64,000 nt of DNA. It comes from Malachius bipustulatus. Taxonomy: Eukaryota; Arthropoda; Insecta; Coleoptera; Melyridae. Of this stretch, positions 53,778 to 64,000 are shown one piece after another. The position numbers and the translations under genes are program-made. The notes under the pieces were generated by a model, which searched no databases, was not told where the DNA came from, and saw nothing but the letters and a program-made list of their open reading frames with translations. Numbering within the stretch: the stretch's first letter is position 1; the number at the start of each line of letters is the position of its first letter. The stretch spans positions 50,624,012 to 50,688,011 of the forward strand of contig OU342630.1 in the NCBI GenBank assembly GCA_910589415.1. Reading direction: 5' to 3'.

Positions 53778-54440
53778 CCAAAGATGCCAGCATCATACAC
53801 AAGTCGTCCTTCGGTTTGAGACTCTAGGAATGTGCCGAGGCACTGAACAGGCTGGCTAACTGGAACAAGGGGCAAGCATAGATAGTATAGGTTCCTGCTT
53901 ATTCAGAAATACTGAGTAACGAGCTGACAGATCACTATGCAAAGCTCGAGAGTAGGAAAAACCTTTGTGAACCGGATCCTGAACTTGGTCAGACAAAAAG
54001 TCTTCTGAGCGAGGCTATTAAAGAATGGACACAAAAAGATTTAGAGAAGTGTTAGGAAGATATACACTGCATGCAGTCAAGCCAGATTGTTCCTGGCCAA
54101 TTCGAAACGAAACAGGTTGGTCAACATGATCAAACTGAAATGGAGGCAGCTTAGACTACTGGTTGGAGTACTCACAGGTCATAATAGTCTGAAGAGGTAC
54201 TTACAACTTATGGGATTGGGGGGGATTCCCATCATTAGATAGGTGTATGCAATATAAGACTCGATATATCTGGGTCAGCGGCACTAGAAGAGGAAAAAAT
54301 GGGGCTCCTCTCATAGACTTTATAAGAAGGTCAGGAATGTTTAAGTAGAAGTTCCATCATGGTGCGGTCATGGCGAAAAGAGTCCTGGTGGCCTAGTCGC
54401 TTGGAACATAACCCTTTTCCACCACACCCATACCAAACAA
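53778..54440 (+). mobile_element. LINE remnant (RNase H and 3' end), plus strand
   Basis: Plus strand gives ECAEALNRLANWNKG near 53830, the middle of a LINE RNase H domain. Later comes LRLLVGVLTGHNSLKRYLQL near 54155, then a 3' UTR with GGCGAAAAGAGTCCTGGTGG. It is the same family as the copy at 10888-11260, but more decayed; the zinc knuckle is lost to a frameshift. Confidence 0.75.
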
Positions 54441-54785
54441 TACTCTCCAATACGGTTTTTTTCAAATATATTGGCTTTACAAGCTTGGATGTACCTACTA
54501 CTATTAACTAACCTTAATAGAGATAATTGCTTAAGTGATTCATTATAAAATTCCAGCCTCGAGAAGACTATATAGGTACCTGCTTCCTCAGTTCAAGACT
54601 CGCCAAAGCAGCTGTGGAAGATGGACCGAACCACTATCTTGGGTGGTATCTTGGTTTCTTAGTCATTCGTAATGATTCTTGGCATCTTCTCCTGAACATA
54701 AACAAAGTATAAATTCGCTTTTTGCAACTAGTAGGTCTTCAGCAGTTTTTGCTGTTTTATCCACTTGACCACATGTTTGAGTATC
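54441..54785. other. Gene-free stretch
   Basis: Nothing recognised. Confidence 0.5.
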
Positions 54786-55545
54786 ATTAGTATCATGAAT
54801 TTATCTAACACCGATATTTCAAGGAAGATTCCAGGAGATGTTGAAAGTGGCTGAGGGTAGAGGGCAGATTTGATACACTCTGAGCATCTCGATCTGCTCA
54901 GGGTGATGCTCTCCAGCACTGACTGGTTTAGTCGTTGAAATTGGTCCTTATTGTGATCTTTTTCTGATCATTCTCCTAGTCTTTTGCAGCATTTATGTTC
55001 TCTATGTTGATTTGCTTTGTCTTCCTTGTCATCTGTTGATTGATGCCCAAGTGGTGTACCTTGAATTGTCTCATTCCGATATTTCAAGCAGATTTCCTAA
55101 GAGTAAAATAAATGTAGAAAATAGATGAGGGTAGAAGTCAACTTTGAAGCACGCTGAGCATCTGAATCTGCTCAGGGTGATACTTTTCAACTTTTACTGG
55201 TTTATTCGTTGAAATTAGCCCTCATCCTGATTTTTTCGTCTTTTTCTGATCACTTCTCCTATAGTCTCCTGCCGCATATGTGTTCCCGATATGATTTACC
55301 TTGTCTTCCTCGTCTTGTGTTGCTGACCAAGTAGTGTATCATGAATTGATCTGACGCCGATATTTCAAGGAAGATTCCCTAAGAGTAAATGTTGAAAATA
55401 GATAAAGGTAGAAAAAGCTATTTTGATGCACTCTGAACATCTAGATTTATTCCTAGTGATGCTCTCCGACTCTGACTGGTTTAGTCGTTGAAATTGGTCC
55501 TCATCCTGATTCCTTGTCTAACCACTTCTCTTAGTCTACAATCTG
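54786..55545. repeat. Three-copy tandem repeat, ~265-281-bp unit
   Basis: CCGATATTTCAAGNAGATT starts at 54811, 55076 and 55357. Each copy continues through CTGGTTTAGTCGTTGAAATT (middle copy varied) and a TTTCTGATCAYTTCTCCTA segment. The copies are well diverged. No coding sense. Confidence 0.85.
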
Positions 55546-57101
55546 GTCATATTTTCTGGTCACAAGGACTAATAATCGAAAAACATGAGCATAACTCATA
55601 TCAAATCGTCTTTGTAGGAGTACCGTGCGTCAGCATCGTGAAGTTTTCGAACATTTACCGTACTTGTTTTAACTTATATTCCAAAGTTTTTAAAAATGCA
55701 ATTATTTTAAAATAAATTGTTGAGTATTTCTAATTCTTGCTATTAAATCCTTCCTATACCTATTTAATTTATTTTTTGAACTTAATTAATTTAAACTGAA
55801 CAATTAATCAATCCCAAATATAAAGGTGTAAGAGTGATTAAGGCTTCCAAATTAAACTCGGTGCTACGGCAGAAATAATTGTTACGTCATGGAGTTCCAG
55901 TTGATCGGTCACATTTATCTGAGAATTTGCATACATTATTATTTATTTATTGGCTGCTATTGGTTTATAAATTATTTGGTACAATGTTAGGAAATTCAGT
56001 TCATGTGGATTTATAGCATTCCTGCGCCGGCCGGCCGGCCTTATCTGTCGATCGTCATCCACTTAATACTTGGTGAATTTCTTTTTGAGTCCTCATCGGC
56101 TGTATCAGCTGTTATTTATGTCACCGATTTCAGTGTGCTCGCGTAAAGCAGGCTTTTAGTTAATAATTTATTGATTTAGGATTTTGTCAAACATTTTTTT
56201 AGAGCTTGTCTTTTTCTAATGTGAGAATCTGCGCTTTGAGCTGTGTTCGGCTATAGGTTCAACGTACAAGTTAAAAATGGACGAGCTCTCCTTAAGTTTC
56301 GGCAGCAGGTTCAGTTCCGTGTAAGGTCGTGATAAATGATTGTAAGGTGGTCGTTTATTTAGGAATATTTGCCACTTCTTCACATAACATGAAATTCGTT
56401 CTCTTTCAATTAATCACAATTACTCACGTCAAAGTGGTGACCGTTTGTGGGATGGTCAGTAAAGTAATGAGAATGCTTTATCATCCATTGGAAATGGCTA
56501 TTTTGGTTAAAACCCATTAAAATACAGAAAATTATTAAATTTATCTGATGAAGATCTATCGAAAGGAAGTCAAGACAATCATGAGTAGTTTTAAAAATTT
56601 ATGCAGTAATTATATTTTTTTGTAGCTTACGTTTATATCGAAAAATGTGTCCCAATTTTCCAAATTTCTAAAAACCTCAAAAAACTTATAAAATGCAATT
56701 AATTCCTGTAAAAAATGTAAAAAAGTCACAATCCTCCCGCTGGGCGCTCGAGTTGTTACTATGGATGTTAAGGTAAAAGTGATTAATTGGTTATTATAAA
56801 TAATTACCGGTGATTATTCATAATACCCAACAGAACTAGTTATTATGATTAATATCTTGAAAATTCTTACATTTACCGACTATTATTAATAATCTCCACT
56901 GTTCTATTAACTAGACCTAACGTGCATGCAGAGTTGAAAGGTTGTAAGTACTGTAACAACCTATAGGTATCCTGCGTCACGGGACCAATCTGTATGGTGG
57001 CCCCTGACTAAAATGTCCCAAATCGTAGGCCGAACTGATTTAATTAAAAATAAGTTGTTGACTGTTGAATTCTCGTCCTGACGTCTAACTTTTAATTTGA
57101 G
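55546..57101. other. Gene-free AT-rich stretch
   Basis: No gene recognised. A (CCGG)n run, GCCGGCCGGCCGGCC, lies near 56027. Confidence 0.5.
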
Positions 57102-57109
57102 GTTATCCC

Positions 57110-59205
57110 CAGAGCCGGTCCTAGCGGGCGTGCAGTGCGTGCCCGCACGCAGGCGGCAACTTCATAGGGGCGGCAAAAAAATCATAATTCCTAACAAATA
57201 GCAATAACAAACAAAATAATATAATAGGAATTAGTTGAGTATTAGTGGCCGAGGGGCGCGGGGGCGCATGCTACATTCGATTCGACAATACTATTATGTA
57301 ATTTTTTTTTGTTGGGTTTTTAAGTAGCTGTGCTCGAGCAATTAGTAATATACCGTGTGAGCAATGACGTTTTCGGTAATGTTGACCATAAAAAAAAATA
57401 AATAGGTAAACAAAAAATTATATAGATAATTAGAAAATAACGAAGTATTGCACCATTATACCCATCTCTATATTGCTATCTCTTAAACGCTAAGATATGC
57501 AGGGTCAGTTAATTTAGAGAAAAGATGCGTAATTTTATGGCCATCTCGAATCCATCAAGACATACAAAATATCTGTGACCGTTCCTGAAATATCCTGAAA
57601 AAACTGAAAAATCGAGATTTCTTATTTTTTCCATTCATACAGCTTGACACACGTAAGGTGGCCAGTGGCGCAGTAGCCTTTGGGGAGTGGCTTAATTTTC
57701 AAGTTTGTCAGATTTAACGAATTTTACTATCCATGCAGACAGGTTAAGACTTTATGCAAAGTCAATTGAAATTACAAAAAAACTAAAAAGCACCAGATAA
57801 TAGTAATTTCGGTAGGTACTGTCTTATCTTATCACCATAATAAAAAACGTATTGTTTATAAATTCATTAATAGAGGTGTTTTTGAGTCATTATTACGGTA
57901 AGTCAATCAAATAATTTAAATCGCCGTCTTTTCCAATCCGCTTATTTATTAATTAAATAGGTATGTCAGTACTCGTCAAGTCAATATGGACTCGCGAAGA
58001 GAGCGAAGGGAGCTATAAGTTATATAAGTTCAATAATAATAATTTTGTTATCTTTTTGGTTTTATTTAAATGTAAAATCGGACCGTACTGTCAACTTTAC
58101 AACCCAGCATTTCTCTATTCAAATAGGGCGGCGTGGTTCAAAAATATTGAGCTAAACCTCGTGCTCGTGAGTTGTGAATTATGGTGACCGCATCTTCATA
58201 TATTAAAAATAAAATACTTTTTGGCCAAAGTCGTGATACAAAAGTCGTTACTAAAGTAATAAAATTCCGTATTTTAACATTAATTACAGAAAATTCATTT
58301 TTAGTCAAGAACATTGATACTCAGTGTACCGACCACAGTCATGGTTTGAATATGTCGCTTTCTTTCTAAAAACCTCTCGCGTCTCGATCTGCGCCTCTCA
58401 GCGGCCACCTTAGATGTGTCGACCTGTATATGTATATCTTTCTTACAATTGGAAATTAATGAATGATTTCTCGTAGGTTTACATAAGGCATTATGAGCTA
58501 TTCATCTGACGCGATTCAAAAATTTTCAAAGCCGACTAGGTAGATGCCAGAGTTTTCAGTCAACTTTTTTTTCTTATGGCCGCCATATTATTTTTTATGT
58601 CGTTCAATATGAAAAAAATAATGCAAACCAATAATTAATAAACTTCAAAAAATAAATTTCAAAAATGTTTGAAATTATTTTTTAGAAAAAAAGATAACTT
58701 TTTAGACCCAGTATCATAGAGAAATAAATTAAAAAAATCATAAGACAAGCAGTATGACTTCATATTAACGTATTTCAGCGAATTTTTTTTTGTTTTTTTT
58801 TTCGAAAAAATAATAAAAATTTTGGAATTTTTTTTCGAAATTTATTAATTTTTGGTTTCCATTATTTTTTTTTTTTTGTATACATTTGTATACTGAATTT
58901 TCTTTTCATCAGAAACATTTTAATTGCATGGCGTTGGGGGTGGAGAGAATCTTGTATCTAATGTTTTTTAAATTATTTTATGTTATTATTAGCATTACTT
59001 TTGTGTTATATTATTTATTTATAATAATGTTTTCATTATTGTTGTTAATTTTTGTCTTTCTATCAATAATTAATGTATAATTGTTTTTATTATACATTTC
59101 TTAACAAATTTTTTTTTTCTTTACAAACATTTACATTTAAAAGTGGGGGGGGGGCGGCAATTTTGTATTGGCACGCAGGCGGCAAATAGGCTAGGCCCGG
59201 CCCTG
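57110..59205. mobile_element. Non-autonomous hAT element, 2.1 kb
   Basis: The 8-bp duplication GTTATCCC lies at 57102-57109 and 59206-59213. The ends CAGAGCCGGTCCTAGC and, inverted, CAGGGCCGGGCCTAGC form a hAT-type TIR with two mismatches. GCACGCAGGCGGCAA occurs near both ends in the same orientation. No transposase motif is seen in any frame; the open frames inside are short. Confidence 0.88.
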
Positions 59206-59213
59206 GTTATCCC

Positions 59214-59680
59214 GCCCTGAAGTCTTAGAGATTATTTGAACTGATTGAAATTCTCTCGCCCTCCACCTAGCCCCTTTAAAAACCCGTGATTTTACCTGTG
59301 ATTGTGATCGACTAGTCTTTAACCCTGTGGACCTTCTATGTTTTGTTCGTTGTAACCCTATTTTGTTCGTTCGTAGCAAACGCTACGAAAATACTTGAAT
59401 TAACCAATTATTGGGAGAAATGAGATATTATTAAAACACAGGAATTTCCCGCTATGAAATGAAATCAAACTTTTTATTCCCCTTTTTAACCCCCTCCAAA
59501 ATGCCAAATTCGGTGCAAGTAATCAGATCAGAGAAAGAACCCTTGCAAAGAAAACTCTGACTGGTTAATACAAATGACACAACACATAAAATTCAAATTA
59601 ATAAACAAATCTGTTTGTAACGGTCCAAATTGTATTTTACTTAATTCCGGGTTTTATTATTAAAATATTATATTTCTCAT
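59214..59680. other. Gene-free stretch
   Basis: Nothing recognised. The 62-residue minus frame at 59191-59379 overlaps the hAT end. Confidence 0.5.
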
Positions 59681-60003
59681 CAATTCAGTCAGTCATATCG
59701 ACGGGATTCAACGTTCGTCGATAAAGTTTTTTTATCAGCGCTCGAACGGTCGGAACTGCGAGGCGAGGCCGGCAGATTGGATAGAGGAGAATAAGGCGGC
59801 GGTTACATTGGATGCGAATTCGTACGAAAAACCAATCGTACGAATTCGTACGAATACTTACGAAATCATCAGAAAGAAACAAACGCGTACATGTTTATGC
59901 ACATGGTTACATTACTTGCATATATTTCTTACAATTTCGTACAAACTCGTACGATTTCCTCAGGCGATCAAAATAATTTGTTTTTTCTGCGACTATTCGT
60001 AAG

Positions 60004-61733
60004 ATGGATGCTGAAAAATTAATATTACTGGTTCAAGAAAGGCAATCTTTATGGGACCAAAAAAGTAAACAATACAGCAACCGAGACTTGAATAAAAAAT
60101 TATGGAAGGAGATAGGGGAGAAGATGAATGTACGAGGTAAGTTTTTAATTTATGTATTTAATAATATTATGTAATAATGTAACCAAAGAATTACAAAATA
60201 TATAGGATAAGGTCTGTTTATCAATTACAAATTAAAATATTGTACAAATTTGTTGCGAATTTGGTAAGCTATGTCAGTAGCTCTGTTGAAACACCGCGGT
60301 CCATTTCTTTGTTGTTGATTTTGCTCGAGGTTTTGAATAATTTGCAAGTCAGCCGGACTACCCTCCAAGTTAATAATTATATTATGTAATAAACAAATAC
60401 ATTTTACAATAACATCCACTTTGTCAGGATCAATTTCAATTTCAGATTTTAAAATTCTCCATTTTGAGGTTATGATGCCAAAAGCACATTCAACAAGACG
60501 TCTTGCTCCGGAAAGTCGATAGTTGAAAACTTCTTGTTCTGGAGTCAGATTTTGTCCTGGAAATGGCCTCATCAAATATTTTTTCAGCGGATACGCTGCG
60601 TCTGCTACAAAAACGTGTGGCACGGTAATATCTGTATTTGGTATAGAGATGAATTTGTGAAAATACCACCATCGCTTTGCTTTCCATAGCTTCCAACTTC
60701 AACACTAATGAATTTGTAATTTGCGTCTACTAGACCTTGTAGCACTATGGAAAAATATTTCTTATAATTGAAATACAGATCCAGAATTTGGAGGGCATTT
60801 AATTCTAATGTGTTTGCCATCAATGGCTCCGACACAGTTAGAAAATTTCCATTTCTTGTAAAATTGATCTTCAATAGATGAAAACATTTTTTGTGTTGGA
60901 AATGGCATATGTTGTTCATATAAGGACGACCATATAGCTTCACAGGTTTCATAAACAATTTTTCTGATTGTCGTGTGAGACATTCGAAATGAGAAAGCTA
61001 ATGATCGAAAAGATATGCCGGTAGCAAGGTACCTGCAAAAATAATTGATAATTATCTTCGAAATAAAGGATTTACCAAATATTTAATAATACGTAATATA
61101 TAAATATTAAATAGTATTTTGTTACAGACGACATTGTGCGTCAGAAATGGAGAGGATTGCGAGATACTTTTAGGAAAGAACTCGTTAAACTGCAGCAAAA
61201 TAGAAGCGGAGATAGTGCAGATGAGGCTGATGAAATATCAAAATGGAAGTTTTTTGACAATATGCTGTTTATTAAAGATTTTTTTGGCTCGGAAAACAAG
61301 CGGAAATATTTCAAGACTTCAAAAAAAATCTAAACGTAGTGAGACTGACCAAATGAATACATCATCAGAATTAGTGAACAGTGATAATGAGCAATCACAA
61401 ACTGAAACAGAAAACACTTTGATAACAGAAATTGAACCTGTACTTGCTACACCACCCCTAAATGAAAAACGACCTCCGATTGCCACAAATCTAGAATCTA
61501 CCAATACTCGAAAAAGAAAGATAACTGGGAGGGACGCTACAATTAAACAATTACTAGCGATAGAGCAACGAAAATTGGACCACCTCAAACATACCTCTCA
61601 ACAACACGAAGATGATGATACCTATTTTGTTTTAAGTCTTGTTCCATATATGAAACAACTTCCAACCCATAGAAAATTATATGTTCGAACAAAGTTTCAG
61701 GAATTACTTATGAATGAGCATGAACTAATATGA
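60004..61733 (+). pseudogene. MADF-BESS partner protein of the Harbinger element (two exons)
   Basis: In Harbinger elements a Myb/MADF-type DNA-binding protein helps transposase reach the TIRs and the nucleus. Exon 1 is 60004-60136: MDAEKLILLVQERQSLWDQ opens a MADF domain, ending at G|GTAAGT. The intron is 60137-61127 (ends TTACAG). Exon 2 starts at 61128; the split codon G/AC gives Asp, and the MADF domain continues DIVRQKWRGLRDTFRKEL. A linker follows, then a BESS-like motif (FVLSLVPYMKQLPTHRKLYV) near 61625-61680. The frame breaks at an A8 run (about 61323-61330), where one base fewer would restore it. A Ser/Thr-rich frame at 61730-61960 may be the true C-terminus after another shift. The intron holds transposase exon 2 on the opposite strand. 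Confidence 0.85.
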
Positions 61734-62480
61734 CTCGATCCCACGATACTACACAAGAAGTAATTTCACGTCAATCTCGTCAATATACCACAGTACCAAC
61801 GCCTTCACCTACATATAGTTCTACTTTAACAGATTTTTCACAGTCACCTTCAGTTCAATCAGTGAATGATTCTACCTTCAGTTCATTAAGCTATGATCGT
61901 GATCCTGGCAGTGGTACAACACAATCATATTTCTCGAACTTTCAATCGGATTTTCCATAAGTTATGTACCTACTACATTTTATGAAATAATAATAATTGT
62001 TACTGATGGACTGTTATAGAAAATATGTTAAGACTGTTAAAGACTGTAAGAAAAGACTGTTAAAAAATATACTCGTATTACTTGATATGATAATTTTTTA
62101 CTTAATGCCTACCTTAACGTTACAATTAATTTTTCTTCAGGTGTAATGCATTCTCGAAAATTCGGGTGCTTGTGAAGTTGAGTTTCAACAGATTTTAGTA
62201 TGCAATCGAATGTAGTTGGTGTCATTTTTGTACATTAAAAAAAATTTTTATCATTTAACTTGAGCTCATTAAAAGATCTCACAAATTCGCCGTCTGTACT
62301 CCTTGACAAAAAAAAGTCATCAACCCAAACTCTAAGGTTCTCCAATAATAGATACTTTAATAATAACGATGTTTCAAAGCAGTAAAACTTCTCAATTTCA
62401 TTCATTGTTATTAACCACAATCTGAAAACTCTGATATACTGCGGTTTTTCGTCAGCACTCACATCATCTAATGTAACCAA
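60225..62480 (-). pseudogene. PIF/Harbinger DDE transposase (two exons, damaged)
   Basis: Minus strand. Exon 1 is 62480-62113: RVWVDDFFLSRSTDGEF, then MTPTTFDCILKSVETQL, ending TTAAG|GTAGGC. The intron is 62112-61033 (ends TTTTGCAG). Exon 2 starts at 61032, completing Arg, and continues YLATGISFRSLAFSFRMSHT. Catalytic residues are all visible: GAIDGKHIRIKCP (first Asp, about 60830), VFVADAAYPL (second Asp, about 60608) and ARRLVECAFGI (Glu, about 60505). The exon ends with a stop at 60225. Damage: a TAA at 62237-62235 inside exon 1, a frameshift near 60780 after PPNSGS, and another with a small apparent deletion near 60640. The copy is therefore not expected to make transposase. The intron holds exon 2 of the MADF-BESS gene. 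Confidence 0.88.
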
Positions 62481-62833
62481 TCTATCTTACGTATTCGTAC
62501 GACTTAATTTCTTACGAATTCGTAAGAATAAATTTTCGTACGAATTCGGATCCAATGTAACCGCCGCCTAAGTCGAGAAAAGAGGCGTTCGATTGCAATT
62601 TTTCAATAGTCCAGTTTTACGATAACTTCCGGATTGTGTGTGATTTAACCGGGATAATTGTTGGAAAATTATTGTGTTGAAGTCGTTTATTTGATGGTTG
62701 GATGTCATCGGCGACTAAAACATCACCGCTAGAAGTGGGATTCTTTTCGGCGTCTCCAAGAGACTACTATTTTCTATTTACTGCCTATTACCATCATTAT
62801 TCGACTGGGTGCCCCTAAACTGTCTTACTTAGG

Positions 62834-63388
62834 GTAAGTCTCCAAACTTATTATTGTCATCATATTATGATCATTCCTCCAATTTAATAATGAAGTAATT
62901 CGAATGTTTTTCTGGTTCTCCAGTTATTGTTTTTTTGTGGTGGTTTATCAGCTCGTATTATCAATTAGGTACATACTTTGGAATCAATTCTTTTTTTTGA
63001 CTTAGGGTTTGTTCGGAGGGCGAAAAAGTTCAGGAAGGCAATAGAAGTGCTGTAGGAAGCGATTGGGCTTCATTGGTCTAGGCGAGCTTCGCCTACTGGT
63101 CGAAAGGGCTGGTCCGAGGTTCTTCTTCAAGTGAATGTTCCTGCTCCAGGATAGTGATGAGTACCTTTCCTAATTTACTATTTCGATAGTCTGCATAAGA
63201 CCATTTTCACGTCCAGAGAGATATCGCGGAACAAACGCTATCTGAACTACCTAGTGATTATTTCTTTGCCGCCTTTCGGATTTTGTTGTTTTTTTTTTAT
63301 TATTCTTATTGCCAACTTTTAGTTGCCAATATTTTAGTGTCAACTTTAGTGTCAGAAGCGGTCAAGGAAATTGTAGGAGCTGACCTAG
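62834..63388. other. Gene-free stretch
   Basis: No gene recognised. A small inverted repeat, AGGCGAGCTTCGCCT, lies near 63079. Confidence 0.5.
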
Positions 63389-64000
63389 TATTGTATTTGT
63401 ATTTTTGAGGGTGATTAAGTTACTGCGACCTAAAAGATCTATTGTATCCCCTCTACTGTGCTTCGCCTGGTGTGTAATCCCTTTAGTGAAGCACCCTCTC
63501 CAAGTCCGTTTCCTTGAGAAATTGCAGGATTTTGAGAGGATCAAGGTCGGGTAAGTTCCCTGCCTCTAGCTGGTGATGGCCCAGAACATTACTTCTTTTG
63601 AGTTCTATCGCATCGCAGTTGAGCAGCAGGTGACGTGGTGTCTCGTCTCCTTTCCCGCAGAATCTGCAGACGCCATTTTCTTCTATGCCTAACTTCCTCA
63701 GGTGTTCCTTGAGCTTGCAATGTCTCGTTAGGAATTCCGTCAGTGTTCTGTTAATTCTCTCGGTTAAAATTCCCGAGAAGTTCTTTGGATTGTCTCAACC
63801 CCAAGAGGTTCCTCCAATGAGTTTCTCTCAGTTTTCTTCTTCCTTTTGGAATTCTGCTTGAAGAAAGTATGTTCGAAGCCACAGAATGGTTCTGGTCCTA
63901 TGAAGGGTTTCGATGCTCCTTTTCTTGCCAATGAGTGGGCATTCTTCTTGCGCTCGAGGTGGTCACGAGCACAAGGATTGTTTAGATTGCCGACTGTCTT
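63389..64000 (-). mobile_element. LINE 3' end, same family as 14663-15073, runs off the window
   Basis: The minus strand matches the copy at 14663-15073 almost base for base, from the AATACAA tail through the 3' UTR (GATCTTTTAGGTCGCAGTAA) and the zinc-knuckle coding segment. It then continues 5' into more LINE sequence up to the window edge. One frame of the knuckle region is broken by short indels relative to the first copy (ATTACACACC versus ATTCCACACC nearby). The 5' extent is unknown. Confidence 0.88.

Larger units (their letters stand above)
59795..62568. mobile_element. PIF/Harbinger DNA transposon
   Basis: The 3-bp duplication TAA lies at 59792-59794 and 62569-62571. TIRs of about 36 bp begin GGCGGCGGTTACATTGGAT and then CGAATTCGTACGAAAA, with one mismatch at position 20. 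Sub-terminal copies of TTCGTACGAA follow on both sides. It carries the usual two genes: a DDE transposase and a MADF/Myb-like partner, here with interlocked exons. Confidence 0.95.
59680..62833 (+). promoter_or_regulatory. Possible host promoter and 5'-UTR exon split by the Harbinger insertion
   Basis: If the Harbinger element (59795-62568) is removed, its flanks form a roughly 380-bp GC-richer segment. It starts at TCAGTCAGTCATATCGACGG (59685, arthropod Inr-like TCAGT) and ends at the donor AGG|GTAAGTC (GT at 62834). A short ATG frame within it stops before the donor, so it would be non-coding. Weak, positional evidence only. Confidence 0.25.

Overview
This is an AT-rich stretch of eukaryotic, almost certainly insect, genomic DNA. 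Nearly everything recognisable in it is transposable elements. I found no complete host gene. The insect assignment is inferred from the element set: BEL/Pao and Ty3/gypsy LTR retrotransposons, a DUF4817-type Tc1/mariner element, a PIF/Harbinger element with a MADF-BESS partner gene, hAT, pogo, Penelope-like and several LINE remnants. Frequent TACCTA/TAGGTA strings and long gene-free AT-rich tracts fit as well. I cannot name the species.

Layout. 0.2-2 kb: degenerate LINE on the minus strand (endonuclease, then reverse transcriptase). 4.9-5.6 kb: broken mariner-type transposase. 7.9-8.3 kb, 13.3-13.7 kb and 17.9-18.5 kb: non-autonomous inverted-repeat elements. 10.9-11.3 kb: LINE 3' end. 14.7-25.3 kb: tightly packed elements, namely a 5'-truncated LINE with a 9-bp target duplication, an apparently intact DD41D mariner element with roughly 720-bp terminal inverted repeats (TIRs), a 619-bp foldback element, and an intact BEL/Pao retrotransposon with 517-bp LTRs and a single 1752-residue polyprotein. 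25.5-27.9 kb: foldback element, A-rich repeats, LINE end and a 223-bp tandem repeat. 28.3-40.4 kb: a young 12.1-kb Ty3/gypsy element with 1598-bp LTRs. Its gag and pol are joined by a canonical -1 slippery heptamer, and a 399-residue third ORF of unrecognised function lies where env would sit. 43.4-44.9 kb: satellite of about 20-bp palindromic units. 49.5-51.4 kb: pogo pseudogene. 52.9-53.8 kb: Penelope-like remnant. 53.8-54.4 kb: LINE remnant. 54.8-55.5 kb: three-copy tandem repeat. 57.1-59.2 kb: non-autonomous hAT. 59.8-62.6 kb: PIF/Harbinger element. From 63.4 kb to the end: LINE 3' end on the minus strand.

Two systems deserve most attention. In the Harbinger element the MADF-BESS gene (+) and the transposase gene (-) interlock: exon 2 of each lies wholly inside the single intron of the other, with matched splice sites and phases. 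In the gypsy element a third ORF follows a 1.3-kb non-coding spacer and six regularly spaced copies of a TCCAGGCGATT motif; candidate splice sites could give it its own spliced mRNA. Three possible host fragments (a 13-codon exon near 2.3 kb, a GC-rich patch near 46 kb, and a 5'-UTR-like exon split by the Harbinger insertion) are weak candidates.
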